Source: JAUVXJ01 sp034411995
GTDB lineage: Bacteria; Chloroflexota; Anaerolineae; UBA7937; B3-Chlor
Assembly (NCBI GenBank): GCA_034411995.1
Contig: DAOUME010000007.1
Span: forward strand, 424,738-488,737
Length of the DNA stretch: 64,000 nucleotides
Direction: 5' to 3'
Positions 16,824-25,656 of the stretch are shown here, in pieces; the stretch's first letter is position 1; each line of letters begins with the position of its first letter. A program made the position numbers and the translations under genes. The notes beneath the pieces are model-generated. The model worked only from the letters and a program-made list of their open reading frames with translations. It made no database searches and was not told the DNA's origin.

Positions 16824-17540
16824 CTAGCTGAAGCGCACTCTGAGCAGGCCCTTGAGGTCACCCCACGCAGTCTGGGCGATGTTGACCCGGCTGTCCGGAT
16901 CATCTATCCAGCCAACGGGGACCTCGAATATCTGATAGCCCTTCTGCTCTGCTCGCAAGAGCAGTTCCGAATCGAAGAACCACCCCTGATCCTCGACGAT
17001 AGGAACCAGGTCCAGGACGGCCTGGCGGGTCAGAGCCTTGAACCCACATTGTGCGTCCGAGAAACGGTTCCCGAACATGAGTCTGATCAGCAGATTGTAG
17101 CACCTGGAGATGATCTCCCTCTTCAGTTGTCGCTCGACCTGTGCCCCTTGCTTCAGCCTGGAGCCGATAGCCAAGTGGTAGCCCTCTTTGACCAGGCCGT
17201 CGATGAGCGGACGGAAGGCTTCGAGACCCGTGGACAGGTCCACGTCCATGTAGCTCACGATCTCCGCATCGCTCTCAAGCCACGCTCGGCGGAGCGCCCG
17301 GCCGCGCCCCTTCTGGTCTAGATGGAGGTAGGTCACTTCAGGATACTGAGAGGAGAGCCTCTTGGCTATCTCCAGCGTCCGATCCACAGACGCGTTGTCC
17401 GCGACGACGATGCGCCAGCGATAGGGAAAGCTCTCACGGAGAAAACGTCGTAGAGCATCGACGCTGCGTTCCAGATCTGCCTCCTCGTTGTAGACAGGGA
17501 TCACAACGTCGACGGTTGTCTGGCCCTCGTTTTCAGGCAT
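16824..17540 (-). CDS. Family 2 glycosyltransferase, dolichyl-phosphate-glucosyltransferase (ALG5/DPM)-like
   Basis: 238 residues, GT-A fold. Visible motifs: VDVVIPVYNEEADLERSVDAL, WRIVVADNASVDRTLEIA, then the metal-binding DVDLSTGLEAF (DxD), and the GSRLKQGAQVERQLKREIISRCYNLLIRLMFG stretch typical of polyprenyl-phosphate glycosyltransferases. QCGFKALTR is the usual late motif. It probably charges a polyprenyl phosphate with hexose, making donors for GT-C enzymes such as the membrane proteins nearby; that link is inference. An extended -10 (minus-strand TGC-TACAAT) sits eight bases before the ATG, so the mRNA would be nearly leaderless. Confidence 0.87.
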   Translation of the reverse strand: MPENEGQTTVDVVIPVYNEEADLERSVDALRRFLRESFPYRWRIVVADNASVDRTLEIAKRLSSQYPEVTYLHLDQKGRGRALRRAWLESDAEIVSYMDVDLSTGLEAFRPLIDGLVKEGYHLAIGSRLKQGAQVERQLKREIISRCYNLLIRLMFGNRFSDAQCGFKALTRQAVLDLVPIVEDQGWFFDSELLLRAEQKGYQIFEVPVGWIDDPDSRVNIAQTAWGDLKGLLRVRFS

Positions 17541-17548
17541 AGCAGCCT

Positions 17549-17557
17549 ATTGTAGCA
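17549..17557 (-). promoter_or_regulatory. Extended -10 promoter for the GT2 gene
   Basis: The minus strand reads TGCTACAAT with TACAAT at 17554-17549, identical to the -10 of the 6S-like RNA. Start would fall at 17542-17543, two or three bases before the ATG at 17540. Confidence 0.5.
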
Positions 17558-17661
17558 CATGAGCCTGTGTTGCGCATGCCTGCGTTCTGGTCCGAACGAT
17601 GCGGCGCGGCGGCACAGGCACCCGGCCGTCCGGCGTGATACTCCCAGGGAGCGCCGAACTG

Positions 17662-17690
17662 TTGCAGGAGCCTCGTCCATTCTGTATAAT
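17662..17690 (+). promoter_or_regulatory. Promoter for ftsY
   Basis: TTGCAG (17662-17667), 17 bases, TATAAT (17685-17690). Predicted start near 17697 would exclude the GTG at 17696 unless leaderless and leaves about 50 bases before GTG 17747. Confidence 0.75.
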
Positions 17691-17746
17691 TCATAGTGCT
17701 TCTCATCACGTACGTGTTGGGATACCGGCAAGGGCAGGTAAGGCAA

Positions 17747-18658
17747 GTGTTGGGACGGGGTAAGAACATCGAGCAAAGCCTGACCCGCACCCGCCGTTCC
17801 TTCTTCGGAAGGATTGGGGAGCTCTTTGCGCAGTCGGAGCTCGATGACGGCGTCTGGGATGAGCTGGAGGAGTTGCTCATTCAAGCGGATGTAGGTGTGG
17901 CCACGACCGTGGACCTCGTTCAAGAGGTGCGCGACCAGTCGCGGGACCACGCATGGACGACGCCCAGGCAGGTCGAGGCGGCGTTGAAAGAGAGACTGCG
18001 GACCGTGCTGGGGCCTCCACTGAGGCCCGATTACCCTCAGGGTGAGCTGTGGGTGATCTTGGTGGTGGGCGTCAATGGCTCTGGGAAGACGACGAGCATT
18101 GCCAAGCTGGCCAGGTACCACCAGCAGCAGGGTCGAAAGGTCTTGCTGGCCGCAGCCGACACGTTTCGCGCTGCGGCTTCAGATCAACTCAAGATCTGGG
18201 CGACCAGGCTGGGCACTGACCTGGTGTCGCATCAGCCGGGGTCCGACCCCGGCGCCGTCGTGTACGATGCCATGGAGGCCAGCCGGGCTCGGGGGGCAAA
18301 CACTCTGATCGTGGATACGGCTGGGCGCCTGCATACCCAGTACAACCTCATGCAGGAGTTGAGGAAGATCTATGGAGTGATCCAGAAGCACGAGGCCGAA
18401 GCACCCCAGGAGACGCTGCTGGTGCTGGACGCCACCACCGGGCAGAATGCGCTTTCTCAGGCCAGGTACTTCCATGACGCCGTGGACATCAATGGCGTGT
18501 TCCTGGCCAAGCTCGATGGTACCGCCAAGGGGGGCATCGTCTTCGCCATTGCCAGCGAACTGGGTATCCCCATCCGGTATGTAGGCACCGGTGAGGAGTT
18601 GGACGACGTCGCCGAGTTCGATCCCGAGCGATTTGTGGTCGGCCTGTTCCAGGCCTGA
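17747..18658 (+). CDS. ftsY: Signal recognition particle receptor FtsY
   Basis: 303 residues from GTG 17747. The N domain begins NIEQSLTRTRRSFFGRIGELF; the G domain has GVNGSGKTTSIAKLA (P loop), DTFRAAASDQL, VDTAGRL and TKLDGT-like AKLDGTAKGG, with GTGEELDDVAEFD at the end. It is the short FtsY form without the long acidic A domain. It is the membrane-side GTPase that docks SRP-ribosome complexes at SecYEG. GTG 17747 is preferred because AGGTAAGG precedes it, the promoter predicts transcription from about 17697, and family homology starts here; GTG 17696 is the alternative. prfB follows 42 bases downstream. Confidence 0.93.
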   Translation: MLGRGKNIEQSLTRTRRSFFGRIGELFAQSELDDGVWDELEELLIQADVGVATTVDLVQEVRDQSRDHAWTTPRQVEAALKERLRTVLGPPLRPDYPQGELWVILVVGVNGSGKTTSIAKLARYHQQQGRKVLLAAADTFRAAASDQLKIWATRLGTDLVSHQPGSDPGAVVYDAMEASRARGANTLIVDTAGRLHTQYNLMQELRKIYGVIQKHEAEAPQETLLVLDATTGQNALSQARYFHDAVDINGVFLAKLDGTAKGGIVFAIASELGIPIRYVGTGEELDDVAEFDPERFVVGLFQA

Positions 18659-18700
18659 CCATGACGATCTCGGCGCATAACTGATGGTGGAGGTATCTGG

Positions 18701-19820
18701 GTGGAGTACGTTGTAGACGAGTTGCACGATCTCGAACGCCGCATCGCGAAGATCAAGGAGGGTCTTTGACGTTGCGGGCAAGGAAGACGAGATTCGTCAA
18801 CTCGAGAAGAAGCTGATGCAGCCCAATCTGTGGTCAGATCAGGTCGAGGCCCAGGAGGCAACTCGGAGGCTGGCGTCGCTGCGGGACGAGATCGCAGAGT
18901 GGAACGGACTCTCTCAGCGGGCCAGCGAACTGGGCGAACTCGTCGATCTGGCCGCAGAAGAGGGCGACGAGTCGTTCCTGGCCGAGATGGAGTCCGAGAT
19001 GGAGCGGATCAAGGACGAGCTTGGTCGGTCGGAGTTTCAACTGGTCTTCCGCGGCAAGTATGATGCCAACCCGGCGCTACTGGCCATCCACGCCGGCGCT
19101 GGAGGGACTGACTCCCAGGAATGGGTGGAGAGGCTCCTTCGCATGTATCTGATGTGGGCTGCCAGCCGCGGCTTCAAGACGCGGGTCCTCGACAGCTCGC
19201 TCGGTGAGGAGGCGGGCTTCAAGAGCGTTACGGCGGAGATAAGCGGTCGATACGCTTATGGTTATCTCAAGGCGGAGCGGGGGGTGCATCGATTGGTGCG
19301 TCTATCGCCCTTCGACGCCGCTCATCGGCGCCACACCTCATTTGCACTGGTAGAGGTCCTGCCCGAGATCGAGGATGCTGCTGAGGTGGTTATCGATCCC
19401 AACGAGCTGAGAATCGATACCTTTCGCTCCAGCAGTGCAGGGGGCCAGCACGTCAACAAGACCGATTCGGCCGTACGTATCGTTCACCTTCCTACAGGGA
19501 TTGTGGCGACGTGTCAGAACGAGCGCTCCCAAGCTCAGAATCGTGCCGTGGCCATGAGGGTTCTGCGCGCCCGCCTGCTGGATCTCCAGGAGGAAGAGAG
19601 GGAGAACGAGCAGGCGCGACTGAAGGGCGAACATGTCTCGGCTGAGTGGGGGAACCAGATACGCTCCTATGTCATGCACCCATATTCCCTGGTCAAGGAC
19701 CACCGCACGGGTCACGAGCGGGGAAACGTGGAGGCGGTACTCAACGGTGATATCGATGACTTCATTGAGGTCTATCTCCGGTCCACCATCGACGAGCTGG
19801 AGTCGGACGAGGAGCAGTAG
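18701..19820 (+). CDS. prfB: Peptide chain release factor 2 with programmed +1 frameshift
   Basis: Translation starts at GTG 18701, six bases after GGAGGT, and meets an in-frame TGA at codon 23 (18767-18769). A +1 slip on CTT-TGA-C continues in the main frame, giving about 372 residues, normal for RF2. The frame-0 peptide VEYVVDELHDLERRIAKIKE and the frame-1 DVAGKEDEIRQLE join as a typical RF2 N-terminus. The GGQ motif (SSAGGQHVNKTDSAVR) that triggers peptidyl-tRNA hydrolysis is intact. RF2 reads UGA and UAA, so the TGA is an autoregulatory sensor of RF2 level. Simple gene callers would start at ATG 18816 and lose the first 38 residues. Confidence 0.95.
18755..18770 (+). promoter_or_regulatory. 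prfB programmed +1 frameshift site
   Basis: An internal Shine-Dalgarno-like AAGGAGGG lies just before the slippery CTT (18764-18766), the TGA stop (18767-18769) and C18770. The elements and order are those of the known RF2 autoregulation site; the spacing from AGGAGG to CTT is two bases, one shorter than in E. coli. Confidence 0.93.
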
Positions 19821-19983
19821 TCGCACGGCCAGCCGGAATGACCCCCACCGCAGAGGGTGAGCGCCTGTCTTCATGTCGTAGTGGGCTCACAACCGCTGGT
19901 TGCCACCCGGTGCGGATGGTGGCCTTCTCTGACTCTCCCTCGACACAGGTTGCTCCTCCTGTGGGGTCAGGCGACGGACGCCA

Positions 19984-20439
19984 ATGAAGCCTAGAGTACC
20001 GGGCGCCATCTCGATGCTGGCAGCTATCGGCTTCCTGCTGCTGATGTCGGCCTGCGCGAGTTCGTGGGATTCCGAGAGCGACGCAGTCCGACGGGCGGTC
20101 ATCGCCTATGAGCTCGACGAGCCAGGGATACAGGTGGACGACCTGGTGATCAGGCTCTCTCCGAGGGAGTCCCGGACTGACTTCGGGCACCAGAGCAGGA
20201 TGGTGTGGCTGGTCGCCAATACCTTGGAAAGACAGTATCGCGAGGGGGAGTACTTCAGGCTCCGTGACCCAGAGCGTTCTTACCTGTTCGTGCAGGAAGT
20301 CCGCCATAGTGACTCTCACCAGGCAGCCACGGTGAGGGTCGTTCTCTACCTGGTCAACCAGCCCCTCGCCACCAAGGACCTCACTCTGCGCAAGACGGAT
20401 ACCGCCTGGGAGGTTGTCTCCGAAGCGGCGGTACGGTGA
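19984..20439 (+). CDS. Small predicted lipoprotein of unknown function
   Basis: 151 residues. The N-terminus MKPR, a hydrophobic segment and lipobox LMSAC (Cys near 24) predict a lipid-anchored extracytoplasmic protein. The rest is one compact alpha/beta domain of about 125 residues; its end (TVRVVLYLVNQPLATKDLTLRKTDTAWEVVSEA) has the strand pattern and Trp of NTF2-like or SnoaL-like folds, which is only a guess from pattern. I do not recognise a named family. It lies between prfB and the amidohydrolase with gaps of over 160 bases on both sides, so it is probably an independent gene. Confidence 0.7.
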   Translation: MKPRVPGAISMLAAIGFLLLMSACASSWDSESDAVRRAVIAYELDEPGIQVDDLVIRLSPRESRTDFGHQSRMVWLVANTLERQYREGEYFRLRDPERSYLFVQEVRHSDSHQAATVRVVLYLVNQPLATKDLTLRKTDTAWEVVSEAAVR

Positions 20440-20609
20440 CCTCCCGGTCAACTTGCTGGTGATGGAGGAGGCAACAGCTCCTGCGGGCGCGGCAAGAGCA
20501 GGCTGCACTGATACGTCGGAAACGTCCGGCGCCAGCCGATCGTCGGCGACTTTGTGGCCAGGTTCTCGTGGGTGCGGTCCTGGCGTCGGGGCAAGGAGGT
20601 GGATGACCC

Positions 20610-21956
20610 ATGACGAGCGTGCTCTTGAGGAATGCATCCCTCGTTGTGACCATGGACGAGAAGAGGCGCGAGATCGAGGATGGTGCCATCCTGATTAAGG
20701 ACAACGTCATCGAGGCTGTGGGTCCCACCCCGGAGCTGCCTTCCGCGGCCGACAGGCTCATGGATATGAAGGGCAGGATCGTCTTGCCGGGACTGGTGAA
20801 CACTCATCACCACCTTTACCAGACCCTGACCAGGTGTCTGCCCGGGGCTCAGGACGCCCCCCTCTTCTCATGGCTACAGACGTTGTACCCCATCTGGGCC
20901 AGGCTGACGCCCGAAGCGGTCTACGTTAGCGCCTTGGTTGGGCTCGGAGAGTTGCTGCTCACAGGGTGCACGACGGCCTTGGACCAGCTATACCTCTTTC
21001 CCCATGGGGTCACGGTCGATGATGAAATCCGGGCGGCAGAGGAGCTGGGCGTACGTTTCCACCCTTGTCGAGGGAGCATGTCTCTGGGAGAGTCTGAGGG
21101 TGGCCTGCCGCCGGACGAAGTCGTGGAAGACGAGGATGCCATCCTCATGGACTCTCGGCGGGTCATAGAGTCTTTCCACGATCCAGAGCGATACTCCATG
21201 TGCAGAGTGGTGATCGCACCGTGCTCACCCTTCTCGGTGACGCCGGAGTTGCTGCGCAGCTCACGAGACCTGGCGGGCCAGTACGGAGTCCATTGCCACA
21301 CTCACGTGGCGGAGACGCTGGACGAGGAGGCGTTCTGTCTGGAGCAGTTCGGCCGTCGGCCTGTGGAATACCTCGCCGAGCTGGGGTGGTTGGGAGAGGA
21401 CGTCTCCTACGCTCACGGTGTGCATCTCACGGACGCGGAGATGAAGCTGTTCGCCGAGACGGGCACGGGGGTTGCTCACTGCCCCACTTCGAACATGCGG
21501 CTGGGCTCGGGCATAGCGCCCGTGACGCGCATGTTGGAGCTTGGGGTGAGAGTGGGGCTGGCGGTGGATGGCAGTGCCAGCAATGACTCCTCTCATATGC
21601 TCAACGAGGCGCGGATGGCCCTTCTGTTGCAGCGCGTCAGTCATGGGTCCAGCGCGCTGAGCGCGCGCCAGGTGCTGGAGATGGCCACCCTCGGAGGCGC
21701 TGCCCTCCTGGGCCGCGACGACATAGGCTCTTTGGAGCCCGGCAAGGCGGCGGACCTGATCAGCGTGGACGTGGAACGCGTGGCTTATGCTGGGGCAGGC
21801 GATCTCGTGGCGGCACTCGTCTTCTGCGGGCCGGCAGGGGTAGACCTGAGCATGGTCGATGGCCAGATCGTCGTGGAAGATGGTCATCTGGTGGGCGTCG
21901 AGATGGAGGCGCTTGTCCAGCGGCACAACGAGCTGGCCGCGCGCATGAGGGGGTAG
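20610..21956 (+). CDS. Amidohydrolase, 8-oxoguanine deaminase/TrzN-AtzB-like
   Basis: 448 residues, subtype III amidohydrolase. Metal ligands: NTHHHLYQT (HxH-type pair), GVHCHTHVAET (His), YAHGVHLTD (His) and the Asp in VDGSASNDSSHML. ARCLPGAQDAPLF-like and LDQLYLFPHGV segments are those of the 8-oxoguanine deaminase/hydroxyatrazine hydrolase group. The family deaminates aromatic N-heterocycles with one divalent metal; 8-oxoguanine to urate is the most likely reaction, but s-triazine or other purine substrates are possible. AGGAGGTG lies ten bases before the ATG. The window also encodes a molybdenum hydroxylase and hpt, but far away. Confidence 0.82.
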   Translation: MTSVLLRNASLVVTMDEKRREIEDGAILIKDNVIEAVGPTPELPSAADRLMDMKGRIVLPGLVNTHHHLYQTLTRCLPGAQDAPLFSWLQTLYPIWARLTPEAVYVSALVGLGELLLTGCTTALDQLYLFPHGVTVDDEIRAAEELGVRFHPCRGSMSLGESEGGLPPDEVVEDEDAILMDSRRVIESFHDPERYSMCRVVIAPCSPFSVTPELLRSSRDLAGQYGVHCHTHVAETLDEEAFCLEQFGRRPVEYLAELGWLGEDVSYAHGVHLTDAEMKLFAETGTGVAHCPTSNMRLGSGIAPVTRMLELGVRVGLAVDGSASNDSSHMLNEARMALLLQRVSHGSSALSARQVLEMATLGGAALLGRDDIGSLEPGKAADLISVDVERVAYAGAGDLVAALVFCGPAGVDLSMVDGQIVVEDGHLVGVEMEALVQRHNELAARMRG

Positions 21957-21981
21957 GCAGATCCAGAAGCTACGCCTGGTA

Positions 21982-22236
21982 TTAGCTGGAGTCTTCCCTG
22001 TAGAAGGTGATCTCTTCTTCCTTCGCCCGGCCCTCGCCGAAGATCTCTATGGAGCTCACGCGGTGCATGGGAAAGACGACAGCGGTGCTTCCATCCCTCA
22101 AATAGTGGATCGGCTTCCCGTCCTCGCGATGCGGGTCGAGTACGGTGATGATGCTGTCTCCAGGGTCGGGCATTCGCTCCAGTTCTGCCACGATAGGGTC
22201 TTCATTCAACAGATGCACTATCACCCTGTGGCCCAT
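21982..22236 (-). CDS. Small protein of unknown function, last gene of the kinase-phosphatase operon
   Basis: 84 residues from ATG 22236, placed seven bases after AGAGGAG. An in-frame TTG at 22254 overlaps the phosphatase stop but would include that ribosome site in the coding region. The product is predicted all-beta at first (HRVIVHLLNEDPIVAELERMPDPGDSIITVLDPHRED, then VVFPMHRVSSIEIF) with an acidic C-terminus. I know no function. Position directly behind a Ser/Thr phosphatase and kinase suggests a partner or target of that pair; this is inference. Confidence 0.7.
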   Translation of the reverse strand: MGHRVIVHLLNEDPIVAELERMPDPGDSIITVLDPHREDGKPIHYLRDGSTAVVFPMHRVSSIEIFGEGRAKEEEITFYREDSS

Positions 22237-22250
22237 GGCGTTCTCCTCTG

Positions 22251-23114
22251 TCAATAGTTGACTTTGGCCAGCACAACTGTGATGTTGTCCTCTCCTCCGC
22301 GACCGTTGGCTCGGTCGATGAGCAGATTGCAGGCTTCCTGGGGAGAAGGAGTGTCCTCGATCACTTCCACCATCTCTTCGTTAGAAACCTGATTCCACAG
22401 TCCGTCCGTGCAAAGGAGAAGATAGCTGCTCTCTGCGAGGCGCTGGAAATAGGTGTCCACGGCGAGCTCCGGGCCCTGGCCTACGGCTCGATACAGGAAA
22501 TTGCGTTGGGGGTGGTGCTGTGCCTCTTCGGCTGATATCTGGCCCAGTTGGACGAGCCTCTCCACCAGTGAGTGGTCCTGCGTGATCTGTTGGAGTTCCT
22601 TTCCGTTCAGGTAGTAGACCCGGGTGTCTCCGACGTGGGCGATGTAGGCGCTGTGCCCCATCACAATCACCGAAGTAAGAGTGGTTCCGGCGTCTCCCCC
22701 GGTGCGCGAGATGGCCTCGTTGGCGGACATCGTGGCTTCGCTGAGGATTTCCTGGATGGGGCGGCTCGTCACGCTGGTCGGACTCTCCAGCGCAGGTAAG
22801 AGTATCTCTCTCGCGAGTATACTGCTGGCCTCGCGGATGGCCCTGGAACTCGCCTCTCTGCCCCCCGCGTGTCCGCCCATGCCGTCCGCGATCATGAGCA
22901 AGCCCAGCGCCAGCGGCTCTGAATCCGTGCCGATCAATGACTTCACGGTGAGAAACGCGTCCTCGTTGGCCCCGCGTATCTTGCCGATATCAGTGCCCTG
23001 TCCGATTTCCAGAGGGTCCACCCGGCGGTGACCGTTCGGGGCTGGCCGCTCTCGGTCCCGGGCGTCGCGTTCCTTCTTCCGCGCGCGACGGAACAGTCTA
23101 TCCCATATGCCCAT
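22251..23114 (-). CDS. PP2C-family serine/threonine protein phosphatase
   Basis: 287 residues. Metal-binding motifs of bacterial PPM phosphatases are all present: RGANEDAFL, IADGMGGHAGGREAS, HVGDTRVYYL, DHSLVERLVQLGQIS, LLCTDGLWNQVSNEEM and GGEDNITVVLAKV at the end. A basic N-terminal tail of about 35 residues precedes the domain and there is no membrane segment, so it is cytoplasmic. It is the expected partner that reverses the kinase encoded 50 bases upstream. GGGAG lies six bases before the ATG. Confidence 0.93.
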   Translation of the reverse strand: MGIWDRLFRRARKKERDARDRERPAPNGHRRVDPLEIGQGTDIGKIRGANEDAFLTVKSLIGTDSEPLALGLLMIADGMGGHAGGREASSRAIREASSILAREILLPALESPTSVTSRPIQEILSEATMSANEAISRTGGDAGTTLTSVIVMGHSAYIAHVGDTRVYYLNGKELQQITQDHSLVERLVQLGQISAEEAQHHPQRNFLYRAVGQGPELAVDTYFQRLAESSYLLLCTDGLWNQVSNEEMVEVIEDTPSPQEACNLLIDRANGRGGEDNITVVLAKVNY

Positions 23115-23164
23115 TGACGTCTCCCGATCAAGCGCTCACTGCCGGTCTCCGGTGTCCGAGGGGA

Positions 23165-25195
23165 TCACTCCCTCGGCTCGATCGGCAATGCATACATCGT
23201 ATGGTCTGTGGACCCCACGAAGAGTGCCCCGTCGTGGATGGTGGGTGAGCTGGTGATGGGGCCATCGGTCCTGAATTCCCAGATCAGGTTGCCCGTGCTG
23301 GAGTCCAGACAGTAGAGATGGCTATCCGCGGAGCCCACGTAGACCTCCTTCTCGTTGATCTCAGGGGAAGACACCACGGCTCCTTCTGTGGCGTACTTCC
23401 AGACTGGCGCCCCGGTCCTTGCGTCGACCGCGTACACGTGGTGGTCGTTCGAGCCGAAATAGACCGTGTTACCGCTCACCAGTGGCGATGATATCACCCG
23501 GCCCTTGGTTCTACAGCGCCACACAGGCCAGCCGTTGGCCACGTCCAGAGCGTAGAGCGAGCCATCGCCAGATCCCACGTACGCCATGTCGTGGGCCATG
23601 GTTGGCGAGGAATGCACCGCGTCGCCCGTCTGGTATTTCCATCGGAGTTCCCCGCTCTGTACGTCGAGAGCGTAGACCGCGCCATCATCGGAGCCGAAAA
23701 CGATGAGCTCACCACTGATAGTCGGAGATGAACGTATGGAGGCGCCTCCGTCGAACCGCCACAGCTCCTGTCCAGACTTGGCGCTGACAGCGTATACCTG
23801 GTGGTCGTCTGACCCGAAGAAGATGTGATCGTATTCCTGCCTGGGGGACGAGCGGATCTTGCCATCGGTAGGGCAGCTCCAGACTATCCGGCCTGTGCGC
23901 ATGTACACGGCGTACAAGATCCGGTCTTCCGACCCGAAGAACACCGTGTCGTTCCAAACGCACGGAGAGGAGACGATGCCGCCGTCCGTGACGTACTTCC
24001 AGCGCTCCTTGCCCGTGCTCGCCTCCAATGAGTACAGACTATGGTCATAGGAACCAAAGTACACCGCGTTCTCGAAGACCAGCGGTGTGGAACGTATCTC
24101 ATCCTCGCAGGCGAAGGACCAGATGGGCAGTATCGCCTCCGACATGGAGAGGGAAGAGGGGATGGTAGCGGTCAGAGGTCGGTCGGAACCTCTGAGCACC
24201 TTGAGCAGGTCAGACCTCATCTCATCGGCCGTGGTGTATCGGTCTTCCAGCTCGTACTGCAGCGCTTTGGAGATGATGGCCTCCAACTCAGGGCCGACAG
24301 AGGGGTTGAACTCCCTGATAGGATGCTCGTGGAAGGTGAAGGGGGGCTCCTTGCGAGGATCACGGCGAGTGAGCAGGTGATGAAGGGTGGCCCCCAGTGC
24401 GTAGATGTCTCCCCTGGGCTCAGAGATACCCCGGTATTGCTCTGGAGGGGAGTAGCCCTCCGTGCCGATCATCGTGCCCCGCTTGCCGGCTTGGAAGATC
24501 TTGGCGATGCCAAAGTCCACCAGCACAAGATGTCCATCATTCCCCAGCATCATGTTGGATGGCTTGATGTCCCTGAAGACTACGGGGTTGGGCTTGTGGT
24601 TGTGGAGGTAGGACAGGACCTCACAGGCTTGTATGGCCCAGTCGGTGACGTTCTCCTGCGGTAGGGGATAGTCGATCTCAGCCAGCAAAGACTCCAGGTC
24701 GGTACCTTCGATGAACTCCAGCACGAGGTAGACTCGTCGCTCGTGGTGGAAGTAGTCGAACACCTTGGGTATGGCCCGGTGGCTCAGACTGGCCAGGATG
24801 TTGGCTTCTCGCTCAAAGGTCTCCAGGCTGATCCTGCTGGTGACGCTGTCCCGGATGGTGCGGATCATCTCCTTCACTGCTACCAGTTTCTCTACGTCTG
24901 GAAACCGCATGTCACGAGCAAGATAGACCGCGCCCATCCCCCCTTTGCTCAGGAACTTGAGGATCTCATATCGATCCTGAAGCAGTTGTCCAGGCGACAG
25001 GAATTCCTCGTCCCCCTCACTGGTGTCGGCGCTCCTCTTCGGGGCACGAGTAGATACCGGCCTCTCAGGCCGGGTTGGAATCTCAGGCGCTTTCGATGCT
25101 GTTGGCTTTTTTGTAGGGCCGACCGCGCTCTTCTCCGCTGGCTGCGTGGCCTTGAGCCTGTCAAGAAGCCCCTTCTGTCCTTCTGATGGTGACAT
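23165..25195 (-). CDS. Ser/Thr protein kinase fused to an eight-repeat PQQ-type beta-propeller
   Basis: 676 residues from ATG 25195. A charged, Pro/Ala-rich N-terminus (about 1-70) leads to a Hanks-type kinase: LSKGGMGAVYLA (P loop), VAVKEM (Lys), FRDIKPSNMML (catalytic loop; the His of HRD is Phe, a frequent variant), VDFGIAK and SPPEQYRG. After a short linker come eight tandem repeats of about 40 residues with core [FY]xGSxDxxxYALDxxTGxxxWxY, a PQQ/quinoprotein-like propeller. No transmembrane helix is seen between the domains, unlike PknB types, so the propeller would be in the cytoplasm. It probably senses a ligand or docks partners. PP2C and a small protein follow. Confidence 0.9.
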   Translation of the reverse strand: MSPSEGQKGLLDRLKATQPAEKSAVGPTKKPTASKAPEIPTRPERPVSTRAPKRSADTSEGDEEFLSPGQLLQDRYEILKFLSKGGMGAVYLARDMRFPDVEKLVAVKEMIRTIRDSVTSRISLETFEREANILASLSHRAIPKVFDYFHHERRVYLVLEFIEGTDLESLLAEIDYPLPQENVTDWAIQACEVLSYLHNHKPNPVVFRDIKPSNMMLGNDGHLVLVDFGIAKIFQAGKRGTMIGTEGYSPPEQYRGISEPRGDIYALGATLHHLLTRRDPRKEPPFTFHEHPIREFNPSVGPELEAIISKALQYELEDRYTTADEMRSDLLKVLRGSDRPLTATIPSSLSMSEAILPIWSFACEDEIRSTPLVFENAVYFGSYDHSLYSLEASTGKERWKYVTDGGIVSSPCVWNDTVFFGSEDRILYAVYMRTGRIVWSCPTDGKIRSSPRQEYDHIFFGSDDHQVYAVSAKSGQELWRFDGGASIRSSPTISGELIVFGSDDGAVYALDVQSGELRWKYQTGDAVHSSPTMAHDMAYVGSGDGSLYALDVANGWPVWRCRTKGRVISSPLVSGNTVYFGSNDHHVYAVDARTGAPVWKYATEGAVVSSPEINEKEVYVGSADSHLYCLDSSTGNLIWEFRTDGPITSSPTIHDGALFVGSTDHTMYALPIEPRE

Positions 25196-25241
25196 GATCC
25201 ATAGCACCGGGCACGTTGTGTCGAGGCGCCGAGTTGCCCAT

Positions 25242-25270
25242 ATTATACAACCGGCAACAGATGGGAGCAA
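25242..25270 (-). promoter_or_regulatory. Promoter for the kinase-phosphatase operon
   Basis: Minus-strand TTGCTC (25270-25265), 17 bases, TATAAT (25247-25242). The start near 25235 leaves a leader of about 40 bases before ATG 25195 and excludes the in-frame upstream ATG at 25270. Confidence 0.7.
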
Positions 25271-25536
25271 TAGGACTTTGCGGTCATGACGTGCCGCGGA
25301 CGGCGGGTCTCATCGATGCGCGACTTTCGGGGGAGGTTCGGCATCTGGCAGAGAGTAGACGGCGCGGGTCCCTCTGGGAGGTGACCGATGCTGCCAGGGG
25401 CCAGCCTCACATGAGAGCATACAATGGGAGGCCCGCGTATCGGGTCAGGGAGTAGTATGCGCTTGCTGAGCTGAGCCAGGGGCCGGTGAGACAGCACCCT
25501 CGGCAGTAGGCTTGGAGAGGACCCACAGCAAAGGAG
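25271..25536. other. Intergenic stretch without a recognisable gene
   Basis: Between the kinase promoter and the tRNA-Gln terminator I see no credible gene. A plus-strand frame of 79 codons (25216-25455) crosses the kinase promoter and has no ribosome site or familiar sequence. Confidence 0.5.
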
Positions 25537-25562
25537 GAGCCTGGTCCGCCGAGACCAGGCTC
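25537..25562 (-). terminator. Terminator hairpin downstream of tRNA-Gln
   Basis: GAGCCTGGTC and GACCAGGCTC form a perfect 10-bp stem with a six-base loop, starting 11 bases after the tRNA 3' end on the minus strand. CTCCTTTG follows, a weak T-run. Confidence 0.6.
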
Positions 25563-25573
25563 ACCAAGAACAG

Positions 25574-25644
25574 CTGGGGGAGGAGGATTCGAACCCCCGC
25601 TTACTGATCCAGAGTCAGCTGTCCTACCACTAGACGATCCCCCA
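25574..25644 (-). tRNA. tRNA-Gln (anticodon CUG)
   Basis: On the minus strand the acceptor TGGGGGA pairs with TCCCCCA, and the discriminator is G. The anticodon stem GCTGA/TCAGT holds loop CTCTGGA, giving CTG. The T loop is TTCGAAT. CCA is not encoded. It lies directly downstream of gltX with its own promoter. Confidence 0.96.
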
Positions 25645-25656
25645 CCGCTCTGTGAT

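Noticed and set aside
25216..25455. 79-codon plus-strand frame
   Set aside because: Crosses the kinase promoter, no ribosome site, no family resemblance.
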